Shown: positions 36,171 through 48,817 of the stretch, piece after piece | How the letters are laid out: every line of letters begins with the position of its first letter | Numbering within the stretch: position 1 is the stretch's first letter | DNA from: Scedosporium boydii | Taxonomy: Eukaryota; Ascomycota; Sordariomycetes; Microascales; Microascaceae | Reading direction: 5' to 3' | NCBI GenBank assembly: GCA_002221725.1 | Contig: NJFT01000022.1 | Coordinates: forward strand, 124,001 to 188,000 | Length of the DNA: 64,000 nucleotides | The notes under the pieces: generated by a model | What the model saw: the letters and a program-made list of their open reading frames with translations, nothing else | Told to the model about the DNA's origin: nothing | Database searches by the model: none | Translations under genes and position numbers: made by a program

Positions 36171-36688
36171 TTTAGATGGCCGCCAACTGAAGTTAGAAAG
36201 TCAATTTTAATTATATCAGTGATGGAAGGCGCTTGAGAGAGTGAAGACGGAGGGACAATAGTCTCGAGCACTCTTCAATTGTTTGAGATTGACAAGTACA
36301 ACTGGAGGTGGCTTGGCCTTATCGATAAAAGCTATGCTGACTAATCCCCACCGATATCCACCAATTGCCAGTCGTCGCAATTGCCATGTCGCCTCGATGG
36401 TGCGAGAATTGCCAAACGTTGAGGACCGAAGTCCCCTAAAACGGAAAAAACCCACGAAAAACTGCCGGGGGGTGACTCCGACCAGTTTTGGCGCTAATAT
36501 GTGCATAGCTTGATCCTTCTTTTTCATTCTCCCAAAATCCCACCTCTTGATCCGATCCCTTCCTCCTCCTCAATTGTTCCAACATCAACGATTCGAACGC
36601 CTCATACCCTGGTGACACTCTGGGACCTTTTGAAGTAGACAAAGACAAACTCACACGGCATTACAACGCGTCGTTCGCCAGTCTCAAG
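36171..36688. promoter_or_regulatory. Divergent promoter region, capping enzyme and Cbr1
   Basis: A 518-bp spacer between two start codons facing away from each other, so both promoters must lie here. No specific site was identified. Confidence 0.5.
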
Positions 36689-37811
<1,123 letters not shown>

Positions 37812-38739
37812 AAGGATGTCATTTTGAGGGATTTTTCTGGAGTATCGAGTGTAGACAAAAATACGATCGCTGGGACCTTAAGTATACCGCCTCCTGTCAG
37901 TTTATATACATGCTTTACTAGCGTGAGAGTTTGGAGCTGGTTTTTGTTTAACAAGAGGTTGATGATCATGTATGTTCTCTGGGCTCTTGCTTCTAGACTT
38001 AGATGGTATTAGATGATATAAAATCGCCATCGTCAAGCCAGTTGAACACATCGCTTCTGTTTATATGGTCTCGCCGAGAGAGATCACAAGCCGAGCCAAG
38101 ATGCCCAGGTCAAGGTCCCAGGTCAAGGTCTTGCCGGTGGGCACCAGGGGCTTATGGGGCAAAACGGAGACCCTTCAATGACAAAGTTAAATCGTTGACT
38201 TCGGCAACTCAATTTATCGCTGCAGGATTCACAAAGTTAATTTGAGTCGGTACAATTACAATTGTACAAACAACTGAAGTATCATTGTACATTCGATGTC
38301 TTACATAAGCGGGCCTCATGCAGCAGGGGCTGTTTCCGGCATGAGCAACCAGCCAACGAACGGCCGCTTTCTCCCCAGAAATACATTGCAGGGAACTGCA
38401 CCATTTAATATTACTATGTGCTTGAGACCTCGTCGTCATCACCCCTAGGGCCACCTCATCCGAGCTGTGCATTAACCTTTAATCTTTCCAGCTATCGCGA
38501 CCTTTTATTTCCTTGAGTTATCTCATTCCCAAATAGTTCCATCATCTCTAATTTCCACTTGGCCGGAAGTGCCCTCTGTTTCTTGTGTCTTCGTGCACGT
38601 AGGTCAGGTCCGAAACAGCTCCTCTTCGAGGTTCTCCTGATTTACTTTTTCCTTAACCGGTTTTAAATCTCCCACGAATCCGGCCTTTCCTTGCCTCGGA
38701 AACTGCCTGGCACACTCGCCATCATCGATCGAATCCGTC
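37812..38739. other. Intergenic between cbr1 and pan1
   Basis: Contains the 3' flank of cbr1 and the promoter of pan1. A 13-bp unit CCCAGGTCAAGGT is present as two perfect tandem copies at 38104-38129. No gene seen. Confidence 0.5.
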
Positions 38740-41700
38740 ATGTTTTCGAATTCAAACGCCTATCTAGGCGGAAATAGCCAGCGGCCTGGCCAACAACAAT
38801 ATGGAAGTCAGTTCGGGATGGGAGTAGGTGCCGGGCAACAGGGGCTAGGTCAGTCCCAAGCCGGCCCCTTCGCCCCTCAACCCACCGGCTTTGGACAAGC
38901 CCCGTTGCAGCAGCAGTTTACGGGATATCCCATGGCGTCCCAGGCTACGGGTATGCCACAGCAGCAGCAGCCTCCGATGCCTCTGCAGAACCAGTATACC
39001 GGGATGCCTAGCCCGCAAGGCTTCCAGGCTGCACCGCCGCCGATGCCGTCCATCCCGCAGCAGTATCAACAGCAATTCCAGCAACAGCAGCAGCAACTAC
39101 AGCAGCAGCAGCCCCAGCCCCAGCCCCAGCCCCAGCCCCAGCCCCAGCAACCTCAGGCTCCTCAGTTCCAGATCTCACAACCGACTGGCTTCGTATCGCC
39201 GAGCCAACTGAATTCACTTGCGCCTCCCCCGCCTCCCCAGAAGCCTCAGCCGACGGGGTTCACCGAAATGGCCGCATCTTTCCAGACTGGAGCCTCAAAG
39301 CCCGCTCCCGCGCCGCCTCGAAAAACCAACAAGATCCCAAACATCAGGTTGTCATTTATTACCGCGCAGGATCAAGCCAAGTTCGAGACTTTGTTCAAGT
39401 CAAAGGTCGGCGACTCACAGACGACCATTTCCGGAGACAAGGCTCGGGACTTACTTCTTAGGTCTCGACTTGATGGCGATACCTTGTCCCATATCTGGTA
39501 AGATTTCAGTGTTTCTGCGCAAATCAGGCCTGGCAACTGCTAACACAAATCCTTACGCCAGGACGTTGGCCGATACCACACGCTCCGGCCAGTTACATTT
39601 CCCCGAGTTCGCCCTAGCCATGTACCTTTGCAACCTCAAGCTCACGGGGAAGCAGCTGCCTACGACGCTTCCGGAAAACATCAAGAATGAGGTGTCGAGC
39701 ATGGTAGACATTATCAACTTTAGCGTGGCTGAGGAGGCGGCGGCACCATCGTCGACTGCACCAGACTTCAGCGCTAGACAGAACACCGCATCTCCACCCA
39801 CGATTCACCAACCGCAGCCGCAGCCTTCGAATTCGCAGCTTCTCCAGGCGCAGATGACCGGATTCCCCGGCCAGCAGCCAGGCTTTGGCCAGCCTCTGGG
39901 CCTTCAATCACAGCAGACTGGGTTCCTGGGCTTGTCCAACCCACAGGCCACCGGGTACAGCGGCCCTCGGCCTCCCATGCCTCCCATGCCCACAGGTTAC
40001 GGCCAGAACTTGTCTCCCGGAGTGGGTCTTGGTGGTATGGCCCAGCCTTTGAATGCACAGCCGACCGGCCGTCCTGGTCAGTGGGGGCTTGTTAATACTC
40101 CTGCTTCCGGATTGCCGAATATAGATGCTCTCCAAGCTCGCATGATGCCTCAGCAGGGTCGCGAGCAGTCAAACTTCACCACTGCGGGCCTCCAAGGAAA
40201 TGCCGTCATTCCATGGGCAATTACAAAGGATGAGAAGCATCGATATGATGCTCTCTTCCGTGCTTGGGATGGAATGAACAAAGGTTTCATCGCGGGCTCT
40301 CAAGCCATAGAAATCTTTGGCCAAAGCGGCCTGGAGAAGTCTGACCTCGAGCGCATCTGGACCCTTGCTGATAACGGCAACAAGGGCCGGCTGGATCTCG
40401 ATGAGTTCGCCGTAGCTATGCACTTAATTTACAGGAAACTGAACGGCTACCCTGTCCCCAACAATCTCCCCCCCGAGCTTGTTCCCCCTTCGACCCGAAA
40501 CATTAGTCAGTCCATCGGAGCGATGAAGTCCATGCTCCACGAGGAGTCCGAGTTCCGAAAGAACTCGGGTGCTGCCCTGCTTCCACAGCGGACTGGTGTA
40601 AATTATGCCAAAACTCATTCGCTTCGAGGCAATGTTGGAGGCGCTTATGGGCGGAAGAAGGATGCCACCAGTTTCAAGAATAACGACGATGATCTTGGCT
40701 ATAAGTCGAGTGCGCGCCGTAGGATTGGAACTAGCTCGCCTCGGCCTGGCTCGCCCGCCTCCTCTGTAACCTCGAATGATGATCTTACTCTTGACCAGTT
40801 GAGGAAGAAAATCCGAGAAAAGCAAGTTCTTCTCGATGCCATCGACTTTACGGACGAGAAGCACAGCGAGGAAGACGACTTGCTTGATAGGAGGGATCGC
40901 CGAGAGGCAGAGGAGCTGTATCGCCGCATCCGCAGGATTCAAGAGGACATCGATGCCCACCCCGATGCGGGCTGGGCTTCTGGGGATTCCGATGCCGAGA
41001 GGCGCGCCTTGAAGCGCCAGCTCCAGAATTTGACCGATCGCATCCCCCAGCTTGCGTCTGAAGTCCGGAAAACTGAAAAGGCCATCGCTGACGCGCGCCT
41101 AGAGCTGTTCCGATTGAAAGATGCCAAGGCTCATCCCGGCAGTTCTGCCGCAATCATTGGTACCGGGCCTGGCGGTATGGTAACCGAGTCGGACAGGCTT
41201 AAGGCCAGAGCGAAGGCCATGATGCAACAACGAACTGCGGCGCTGACCGGCAAGAAGGTTGACGTGAGCAGTGATGAGGATGCTGCCAAGCGCCTGGAGG
41301 AGGAGAGCATCAAGGCCAGAACCGAGAAGGAAAATAACGAGCGCATGGTCCGTGATGTTGAGGATAGCGTCCGTGATTTCGCCAAGGGCCTCGAAGATGG
41401 TTTGAAGGAAGGTGCCAGAGATTCGACGAGTGAGCACGAGCGTCGCCGTTGGGAGGACGGTTTGGGCGTTGAGGATGAGATCAGAGATTTCATCTTTGAT
41501 ATGCAACGCTCCAGCCGAGCCGCTCGCGTTCGTTCCCAGGACAAACGGACCACTCGGCCTGCTGAGCCTGCTCCTCGAGCCCAGCCAGAGACCGCGGCCA
41601 GGCATGATACTCCCCCTCCGCGATCCACGGCGTCCCCCTCGACTGTGTCCGGGGGCGGTTCGTACTCGTCTTACAAGACTCCCGAGGAACGAGCTGCATT

Positions 41701-43352
41701 CATTAAGCAGCAAGCCGAGCAACGAATGGCCGAGAGACTGGCTGCCCTCGGAATCAAGGCACCGTCGAAGCCTGGGGAAACGGCGGCTCAGAGAATTGAG
41801 CGTGAAAGGGCAGAGAAGGCCGCCAAGTTACGACAGGCAGAAGAAGAAGATGCGCGTCGGGAGGCCGAACGCCAGGCGAGGCTCGCGGAAGAACAAGGTG
41901 TTCCCCCGCCCGCCCCAGAGCCCGCCAAGACCGAGACTCGCAAGCCTCCTCCACCACCATCGCGAAAGGCAGCCAGGGAACCTCCTCCAGCACCCGCGCC
42001 CGCACCTGCACCTCCAGCTCATGTTGAAGAGTAAGTCTTATATTTTACGTTCTATATGTTTTTGTTCTAGTTGCTAATGGTGCCGTTCTAGTGATGCGGG
42101 ATCCAAGGATGAACTCACACGTGAGAGGGAGGCAGCTGAGGCACGCCTCAAGGCTCTCGAGGAGCAGGTACGACAGAACAAACTGAAGAAGGAGGAAGAG
42201 AAGCGGCGAAAGAAACAAGCGCTCGCCGAAGGTCGGGAACGGGAGGCAAAAGAACGGGAAGCCAAGGAGCGAGAGGCAAGAGAACGTGAGGCCAAGTTGG
42301 CCGCCGAGCGCGCTGATTTCCAACGACGAGAAGAAGAGCTTAGGCGCCAACTTGAAGCAGAGGATGATGAGGACACCTCGTCCGATGAGGAGGGTCCTCA
42401 GCAGATAACCCCCGTCGAATCGACACCCACTCATGGCAGCCAGGAGCTGGAACGCGCGACACCCTCTCCTCAACCCGCAGTGGTGGTTTCACCTCCAGCT
42501 GTGCCTACACCATCCACAGATACCGAAAGCAAGAACCCTTGGTTCAAGATGATGGCCCAGCCTTCGACTACCGAACCCCAGCAACCCACGACTGCTCCAG
42601 CACCTGCCCCACCAGCCCCGCCAGCTCCTTCCGAGTCTACAAACCCTTTCCACCGAATGGCCCAGAAAGCCCAAACTCCTTCTGCTCCTTTCGTCCCTGG
42701 CCCTACGATCTCGCGAAAGCGTGCTGACGACGATGACGATGGTTGGGGTTCTGAGAAGGCCGATGACTCCGACGATGAGTCTGACGACGGACGCCCTGGT
42801 GGTACCAAGGCTGCCCAACTGGCCCAAATGCTCTTCGGCGCCATGGGACCTCCTCGACCACTCTCCGCCGCGGGTGAGAAGACAACCTCTCCTCCTCCAG
42901 CAACAGAGACATCATCGCCACCACCCGCGCCTCCACCGCCGCCGCCAGCGTCAGCGCCACCTACGTTGACCACAGGCGAATCCCCAAGCGCGCCCCCTCC
43001 ACCTCCACCTCCACCACCACCGGCGGTGACGGGTGCCCCGGTTGTTGCTCCTCCTCCGCCTCCGCTTCCCCAGACTTCTGCTCCAGGTGCGCCACCGCCG
43101 CCTCCGCCTCTGCCAGATTTCGGAGCTCCCGCTCCTCCTGGCCCTCCACCCCCGCCACCCATGCCTAACTTGGGCGGACCACCTCCGCCACCCCCGATGC
43201 CTAATCTTGGAGGTGGCGCTCAGGCCGGGCCTCCAGCGGGAGCTGCTCGTCCTGCCGGATTCTTGGGAGAGATTCAAGCTGGCAGGGCGCTCAGGAAGAC
43301 GACGACCAAGGACAAGAGCGGATCAGCACTTGCCGGCCGCGTATTGGATTAA
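38740..43352 (+). CDS. pan1: Actin cytoskeleton-regulatory complex protein Pan1
   Basis: Three exons, 38740-39497, 39562-42030 and 42092-43352, total 4488 nt and 1495 residues. A Gln/Pro-rich N-terminus with repeated PTGF/QxTG motifs leads to EH domain 1 (about residues 205-295; [20 protein letters not shown]) and EH domain 2 (about 467-560; [20 protein letters not shown]), each with an EF-hand-like loop. A long Arg/Glu/Lys coiled coil follows (about 690-1130), then a polyproline stretch (about 1339-1460) and a C-terminal WH2 motif ([15 protein letters not shown]). Pan1 is the endocytic coat scaffold that binds NPF motifs and activates the Arp2/3 complex at cortical actin patches. Both introns have standard sites, the second with a GCTAAT branch. 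Length and architecture match filamentous-fungal Pan1. Confidence 0.96.
39108..39147 (+). repeat. In-frame (CAGCCC)n microsatellite in pan1
   Basis: Hexanucleotide repeat encoding alternating Gln and Pro in the disordered N-terminus of Pan1, after a CAG run encoding poly-Gln. Confidence 0.85.
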
Positions 43353-46300
43353 GAACGGCCTCATAGGAACGGCCAGGTCAGTGCTCTAGCAAACCAAGTG
43401 GGCAAACGGATGATGTGGACCGCATGATTGGTTCTTTGGGCTCGAGCCGTCTATATTGACACCGGGCGGATAGAGCAATTGGTCAAGCCCCTCACACGTT
43501 GTATTTGCTTCTAAACCTCTTTACATTCAGAAATCTTAGGTGTAGTTTGAAGCGGTAATTTGTTATACATTTTCTTTTCTGACTGGAAAGTGATGCCCCG
43601 TATAGCTAGAGACAGGCCCGGAAACGTATCTGCGCCATCGGTTGCATTACACGTGCTATATACCTTCATGTAAAAGGGCGGATGAAACACTCCGGCTCCT
43701 GGTGCCCAGGTGATGTCTCATCTCTTGACTCTCTCGTCTCCTACTTCACAGGCCGAGACTCGACTCACCGCCTGCGTTGGAAGACACTGACTAGCCGGCT
43801 TAAACTCGATGAGAATCGAGCGAGGGATGTACCTCGGTATGTTTGCACGGAAATACGAACAGGGAAAAAATTTTACGAGATGTCGTTCAAACGATGGTTC
43901 CCCAGATCTACAAACGTATTAACTCGTGTAAGTGGTCGCCCGAGCGGGATCCCGCAGGCCGGCAGGGAACCAAGCAAAAAAGACTGGAAGACAAATGTTA
44001 TCCGGTAAAATTTCTCCCTCTTTTTCACAGAGGCGGGGGAAACAGCTCTTTTACTTCGTACTTCGTACATGTGCTCGGTCGATGATAAAATTATCCTGAA
44101 ACAAAGATGGGCGGACCAAACAGGGTCGCTCTCTTCTGGATGAGAGGCGGCCCTCTACCTTTTTTTTTTGTCTTCTTTATCGACACTTACTTTTTTCTCT
44201 TTTTCCATTTTCCCGGCTATTCGTCCGCTCGAGGGGTCTGTGGGTTCATGTCTCGTGGATTGATCGCGTTTGAGCCGAAGGGAAGCCGGCGCTGGACTGG
44301 GATATACGAGGTAATATGATACGTTCGGGTTGGGCTATTGGAGTGGTCGCAGCAAATAGACCGGATGGAAGAAGAAAAGTTGAGACATTGGGCGGGCTTC
44401 CTTTTGACCATGCGAACACAGCAACTAGGATCAACGGACTCCGAGATGATTACTGGCAGAGCGCGATCGGAATTACCAGAAGTTATTGCCCATGACGGGA
44501 GAAACCATGAGAGTCGATATAGCATCAAAATGCAGGAACCAGCCTGGGAACAATATCCTCAAGGACAGAAACTACGAAGCATAAGCCTCTCGGAGAGAGC
44601 TGGGGACCTGCCCAGCCAAGCCGATATTCTCCTGCCTAGCTCCGATCCTATGGAGATCGGGACAAGGAGCTGGGGAAAAGCAGGGTGATTCCCTCTCTTC
44701 ATGGCGTGATGAAATGCTCAGCCAACCTTCCAACGGCGCCTAAGAGAGTCAGACAAGGGGACGGGGTATTCGATATTCGGTAAAGCGCACTTTGATATTA
44801 AACTTGTCAAGGTCGAAGTTTCTTCGAAGAAAAGTGACCAAAGGCTAGAAACCCGTGGAAAGGAAACTCGGCGCAAGCCACTTGGAACGCTATTACTTTA
44901 CTTCGTGCTAAAAGAGGTAGTCGAGCTTAGATCAAACCATACAGCATGCGCCATGTCACTGCGGCTAGGGTAGCCTGGTCTCGGCGCATAAAGATCTAAA
45001 GTGACCATGGGCCGGGAGAGCAGGGTCTTAATGAGTCTACCACCTCTCTATTTGACGTCTGACATGAACCGGCATATCTGACGGGTGAGTTAGTACCTAG
45101 TCGTCACCATGTCGAGATCGAGGCTTCTCAAGGACGCGGCTTGGTATCCGAGTGGCATTCCACAGGAGTCTGGAATCTGACAATAACGAGGGAAGAGCTG
45201 ACCGAGAGATCCGAGAATGTGCGATTGAGGATGGGGTTCAGAACAGGGTGCACGAGGGAAGCCTACGAAATACTTCATGCTTTGTCGCGGAGCATGATGC
45301 GCTGTGCGTAGGGTCGCGCTTCGCTCGCCGATGTTTCATCGCGATTAAGACACACGAAGTTCGAGGGCCTTGAAGGATATCGAATGTACAAGTACACTCA
45401 TGAGTAACATGGGGACTGCTAGAGTCGTGTAACAGTGTATGGAGATAACTGTCTATGCGTGAATTACAAAGTATAAGTACTTCAAACTTATGCCCTGGCA
45501 TTAAAGCTATCAGTGGAGAAGGATAAGAGCTCACTCAAGCCTCAGGCACCCACGGCAACCTTTGGAGAGTTTCTGACCAACAAGGAGCCAAGATAAATTC
45601 CTCCGAGCCCAGCCGCCCCACTTCCCACCCCGCTCTGCCGATCATGAGCTTTAACTGGCTGCCAAGGACCGTTCTTCTTTCGCGTTTCAAAACAACGCGT
45701 GTGGACGCGTCGATAGGTTCAGACTTCATCTCACCTGTGACCGCCTTTGGAGGCCACAGGCAGAAGCGAATCGCCTGGTCCAAACTTCTTTTTTTCCTTT
45801 TTGCGTTTTCACCCGCACATTCCGAGCCCTGGACTTATTCCATAGATCCTTGGATTTCTCGCACATTTTTTACTCTTTCTTTTTGCTGTAAATTTTTCCT
45901 CTCATTTTATCTTTGATTTCATTTTTTTTCGGACGTTTTCGGGGGACTGCACTAACACCATAGGGCTCGACTTAGATAGAAATGGAGGGCTGAACAGCAA
46001 GCGCCAAACATTGTCGCACACGCACACCACGGGGGTGCTCTGAACTACGTCTTATCTAACACGTCTTTTTGTATTCCAAAAGTGCGCAGTTCGCGAGTGC
46101 GAAGTCGTCAATACGAAACCATGTGCATTAGTGACCTCGAGACGAAACTTGTTGGGAGAATGATGCGACCATTTCGTCTGACCGTGCCCAAACGAAGAAT
46201 CTGAATCTCAAAGCAAAAAAACTCAGCAGACCATCAGGAATTTTATGGGCAGAGGGAAGAATGGACACATCCATTCCTCCTCCCGCTCTTCTTTTAATCT

Positions 46301-47869
46301 GTGCAAAACGTCAGAGCCCATCGGGGAGATAATATTAAGACGTCGTAATCGATGCTTGAATGGGGCCAGGTCAAGTGGATGCTTGCATGAAGTCGCCAAA
46401 AAAGCTTGCATGGCGCCGCGCCGTTCCTATTTGTCGATTTGTCAAGATGGAGTCGATCCGTTTGAGGGCTAAGCGTATCAGCGAGAGGCTGCAGCCCGTC
46501 ATGGTCTCTCTCTCATCACCCAGAGTTCGTATGGACAGACGGGCTGTACTTCACACAATGCACTACGACTACACTACTCGATGTACTTGTAGTAATAGGT
46601 CCACTGCTCACGACATTTGCCGGGAGGGGCCCCACAAGTTGTTCAGTTCTGATGAGTTGCACGGCATGCAGCAGTTTCGTACCCGTCGGGTGTCCCTAAC
46701 TTATGAATGCCAGCGGTCTTGAACCTTCAAAGTGATTCGAGAGACTTGTATCAGCTGCGAGCGACCCTGACCAGCGACGCAGGGCACCCACTCAATATGA
46801 ATAACCTGGGGGTCAGCCGTCACGCAATGCCAGGCAGTGCACAGCACACTAACTCCGCCCATCATCAAATTGATGTCGCTAGCGGAAAGGTTCGATTAAG
46901 ACTCCATCGATCTCGCTTCTGCCTCCTTGCATCGAGACCGAAGGTGGCCTGTGCTGCGAAGGAGCAGGGACGAAGTATGAAGTAGTTTACCTGTAGATTC
47001 GTCGGAGTCTCAACGACCTGAGACCATGGGCTAGTAGTACTTTCGTAGTTTGGGCCATTTTATAATCTCGAAACAAAATGACCGTGGTCTTTCGTCATTC
47101 TTCCCTGGAGTCGCCCAGTCCTCGTCTTCGGTCTGGGGTGATCTGCCGTACAGCAGTAACCCTCGGATGATTCATCAATCCATTCTCTCTCTGTACTTCA
47201 TAGATACGCAACGTAGTAAAGAGGTATTACACGTCGTTCCTGCCCTCTGTGAGACGCGCATCAGATTGAAACCCCTCATCTCCCGCGCAATCCTCCCCCA
47301 ATCCTCCCCCAAGCCAGCCCAGCCAGCCAAGTCCGTGTCTGGTCTGCATCGTTGGGCCATTCCTGCATCGGCCTTCCTTCCATCGCCTTTTTTCTTCTTT
47401 CTCCTCTCCCAATTGTCCTGCACCAGAAACTCAGAATCGAACAACGCTCGTTTCCCACCCCCCTGTCCGCTTGCACCTCGCATGCAGCTGGCTCCATTCA
47501 ACCAGCTGCAACCCAGATTACACGGTATCCCTGCAGCGCTTTTCGTGTCAACCCGCAATCCTATCAGCCAATCCATTCGCCGGGAGGCCCCACCCTGTGA
47601 TTTGGGTGTGTGGCTCCTCATTCTGGGCCTGGAATAGGACTGGCCCGGCCTGGCAGCCTGCGTGCCCGGTCCCCGTGAATCGTTTCGTTGGGTACTATTA
47701 CACCTCTTACAGTGCTACAAGACGGGCAGGCCAGTGGGCGGCATCTCCGGTCATACTACGAAGTAATTTAGCGGCTATGCGACTTTGCTGAGTTGGCACC
47801 CGTCACTTCCCAGCGATTCGTTTGGTCTTCCCTCAGAACTTGGCCTTGGCACGAAGAAAAGAGGGTCCA
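43353..47869. other. Gene-poor region downstream of pan1
   Basis: About 4.5 kb in which I find no convincing gene. Frames are short (the longest near 47050-47637 has 195 codons), overlap opposite-strand frames of similar length, and contain no recognisable motif or coherent exon chain. A non-coding RNA or a fast-evolving small gene cannot be excluded from sequence alone. Confidence 0.5.
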
Positions 47870-48817
47870 TGATCCCATCTGCCCTTTTACTGGTCGAGTC
47901 TACGGAATTCAAGTACGATCCAAAGAATTAGTGGACGATTTAGTGGTATCTCGACGCACTCCGGAACGCTACGTTGTACCCGCCCAATACGTTTAGCACC
48001 GAGGGTACCTGACTACTATACAATACCGACACCACTAGCACTGGGCTCGACACTACCCTCCACTCCACTCTACACTACCAAGGTACCTAGGCCAGGCCAG
48101 TACTACAGGCACTACGCTAGGCGCTGTCTCGTCTCTCCCACTGCTGCTGCCTCGCTTTTTTTTTTCCACACCACCTCTACCTCGTCCACTACCAAAGTAC
48201 TCTGCTCCCACACACACCTTCAGGCCTTCCCAACTCCACCTTCCACCTCCCAATTCTCACCTTCCCCCCTCCCATATACCTCAATCTTCCCCCTTTCACA
48301 CGCCTTCAATCTTGTCACTCTTCCCCTCCCCTCTTCCATATCGTTTTCTCCTCCTCTTCCTCCACCTTTTCATAATTCTCTTCTTCTTGCCTTGCCTCTC
48401 ATTCCACAACAGCGATCACGGAAAAATCTCGTCTTCCAGTACTCTCGCTTGCCGACTCCCTCACCTGCTCGACGCGTCAAGATCAGCATCACACTTCCGC
48501 TGCTGAGCAGTCGCACTACATCGACAATCACGGGCAAGACGGCTCTCGATATCGATCTACCGAACCCTCGCCGTTCTAGTAGCCCGCCTATTTGGCAAGA
48601 AAACGGACTAGTCAAGGTATGTCGGATCATTCAATTCAATTCAATCGTCGTGCCACCCTGATACGACCTTCATTTCTACCTAACTCTTCCACCTTGGGGT
48701 ACTCATTAAGCTCCAACGTGGGATCGGTCCTGACTGAATTATCCCTTAGGTTTCTCGACGTGTCCGCGATATCAGACGAGCGTTTCGAAGCGTGTATTCT
48801 CGTAAAACACGGCCAAA
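47870..48817 (+). promoter_or_regulatory. CT-rich, ATG-free leader of the forkhead gene with one predicted intron
   Basis: From about 47870 to 48618 there is no ATG on the plus strand. A good donor (CAAGGTATGT, intron from 48617) and an acceptor (CCCTTAG, ending at 48749) define a 133-nt intron that contains the first ATG (48619). Splicing leaves an ATG-free leader up to 48818. This supports both the intron and the chosen start codon. Transcript start is unknown. Confidence 0.55.

Noticed and set aside
47050..47637. 195-codon plus-strand frame and opposite 148-codon frame
   Set aside because: Mutual shadow frames in a GC-richer patch; no domain, no splice structure, start context not convincing.
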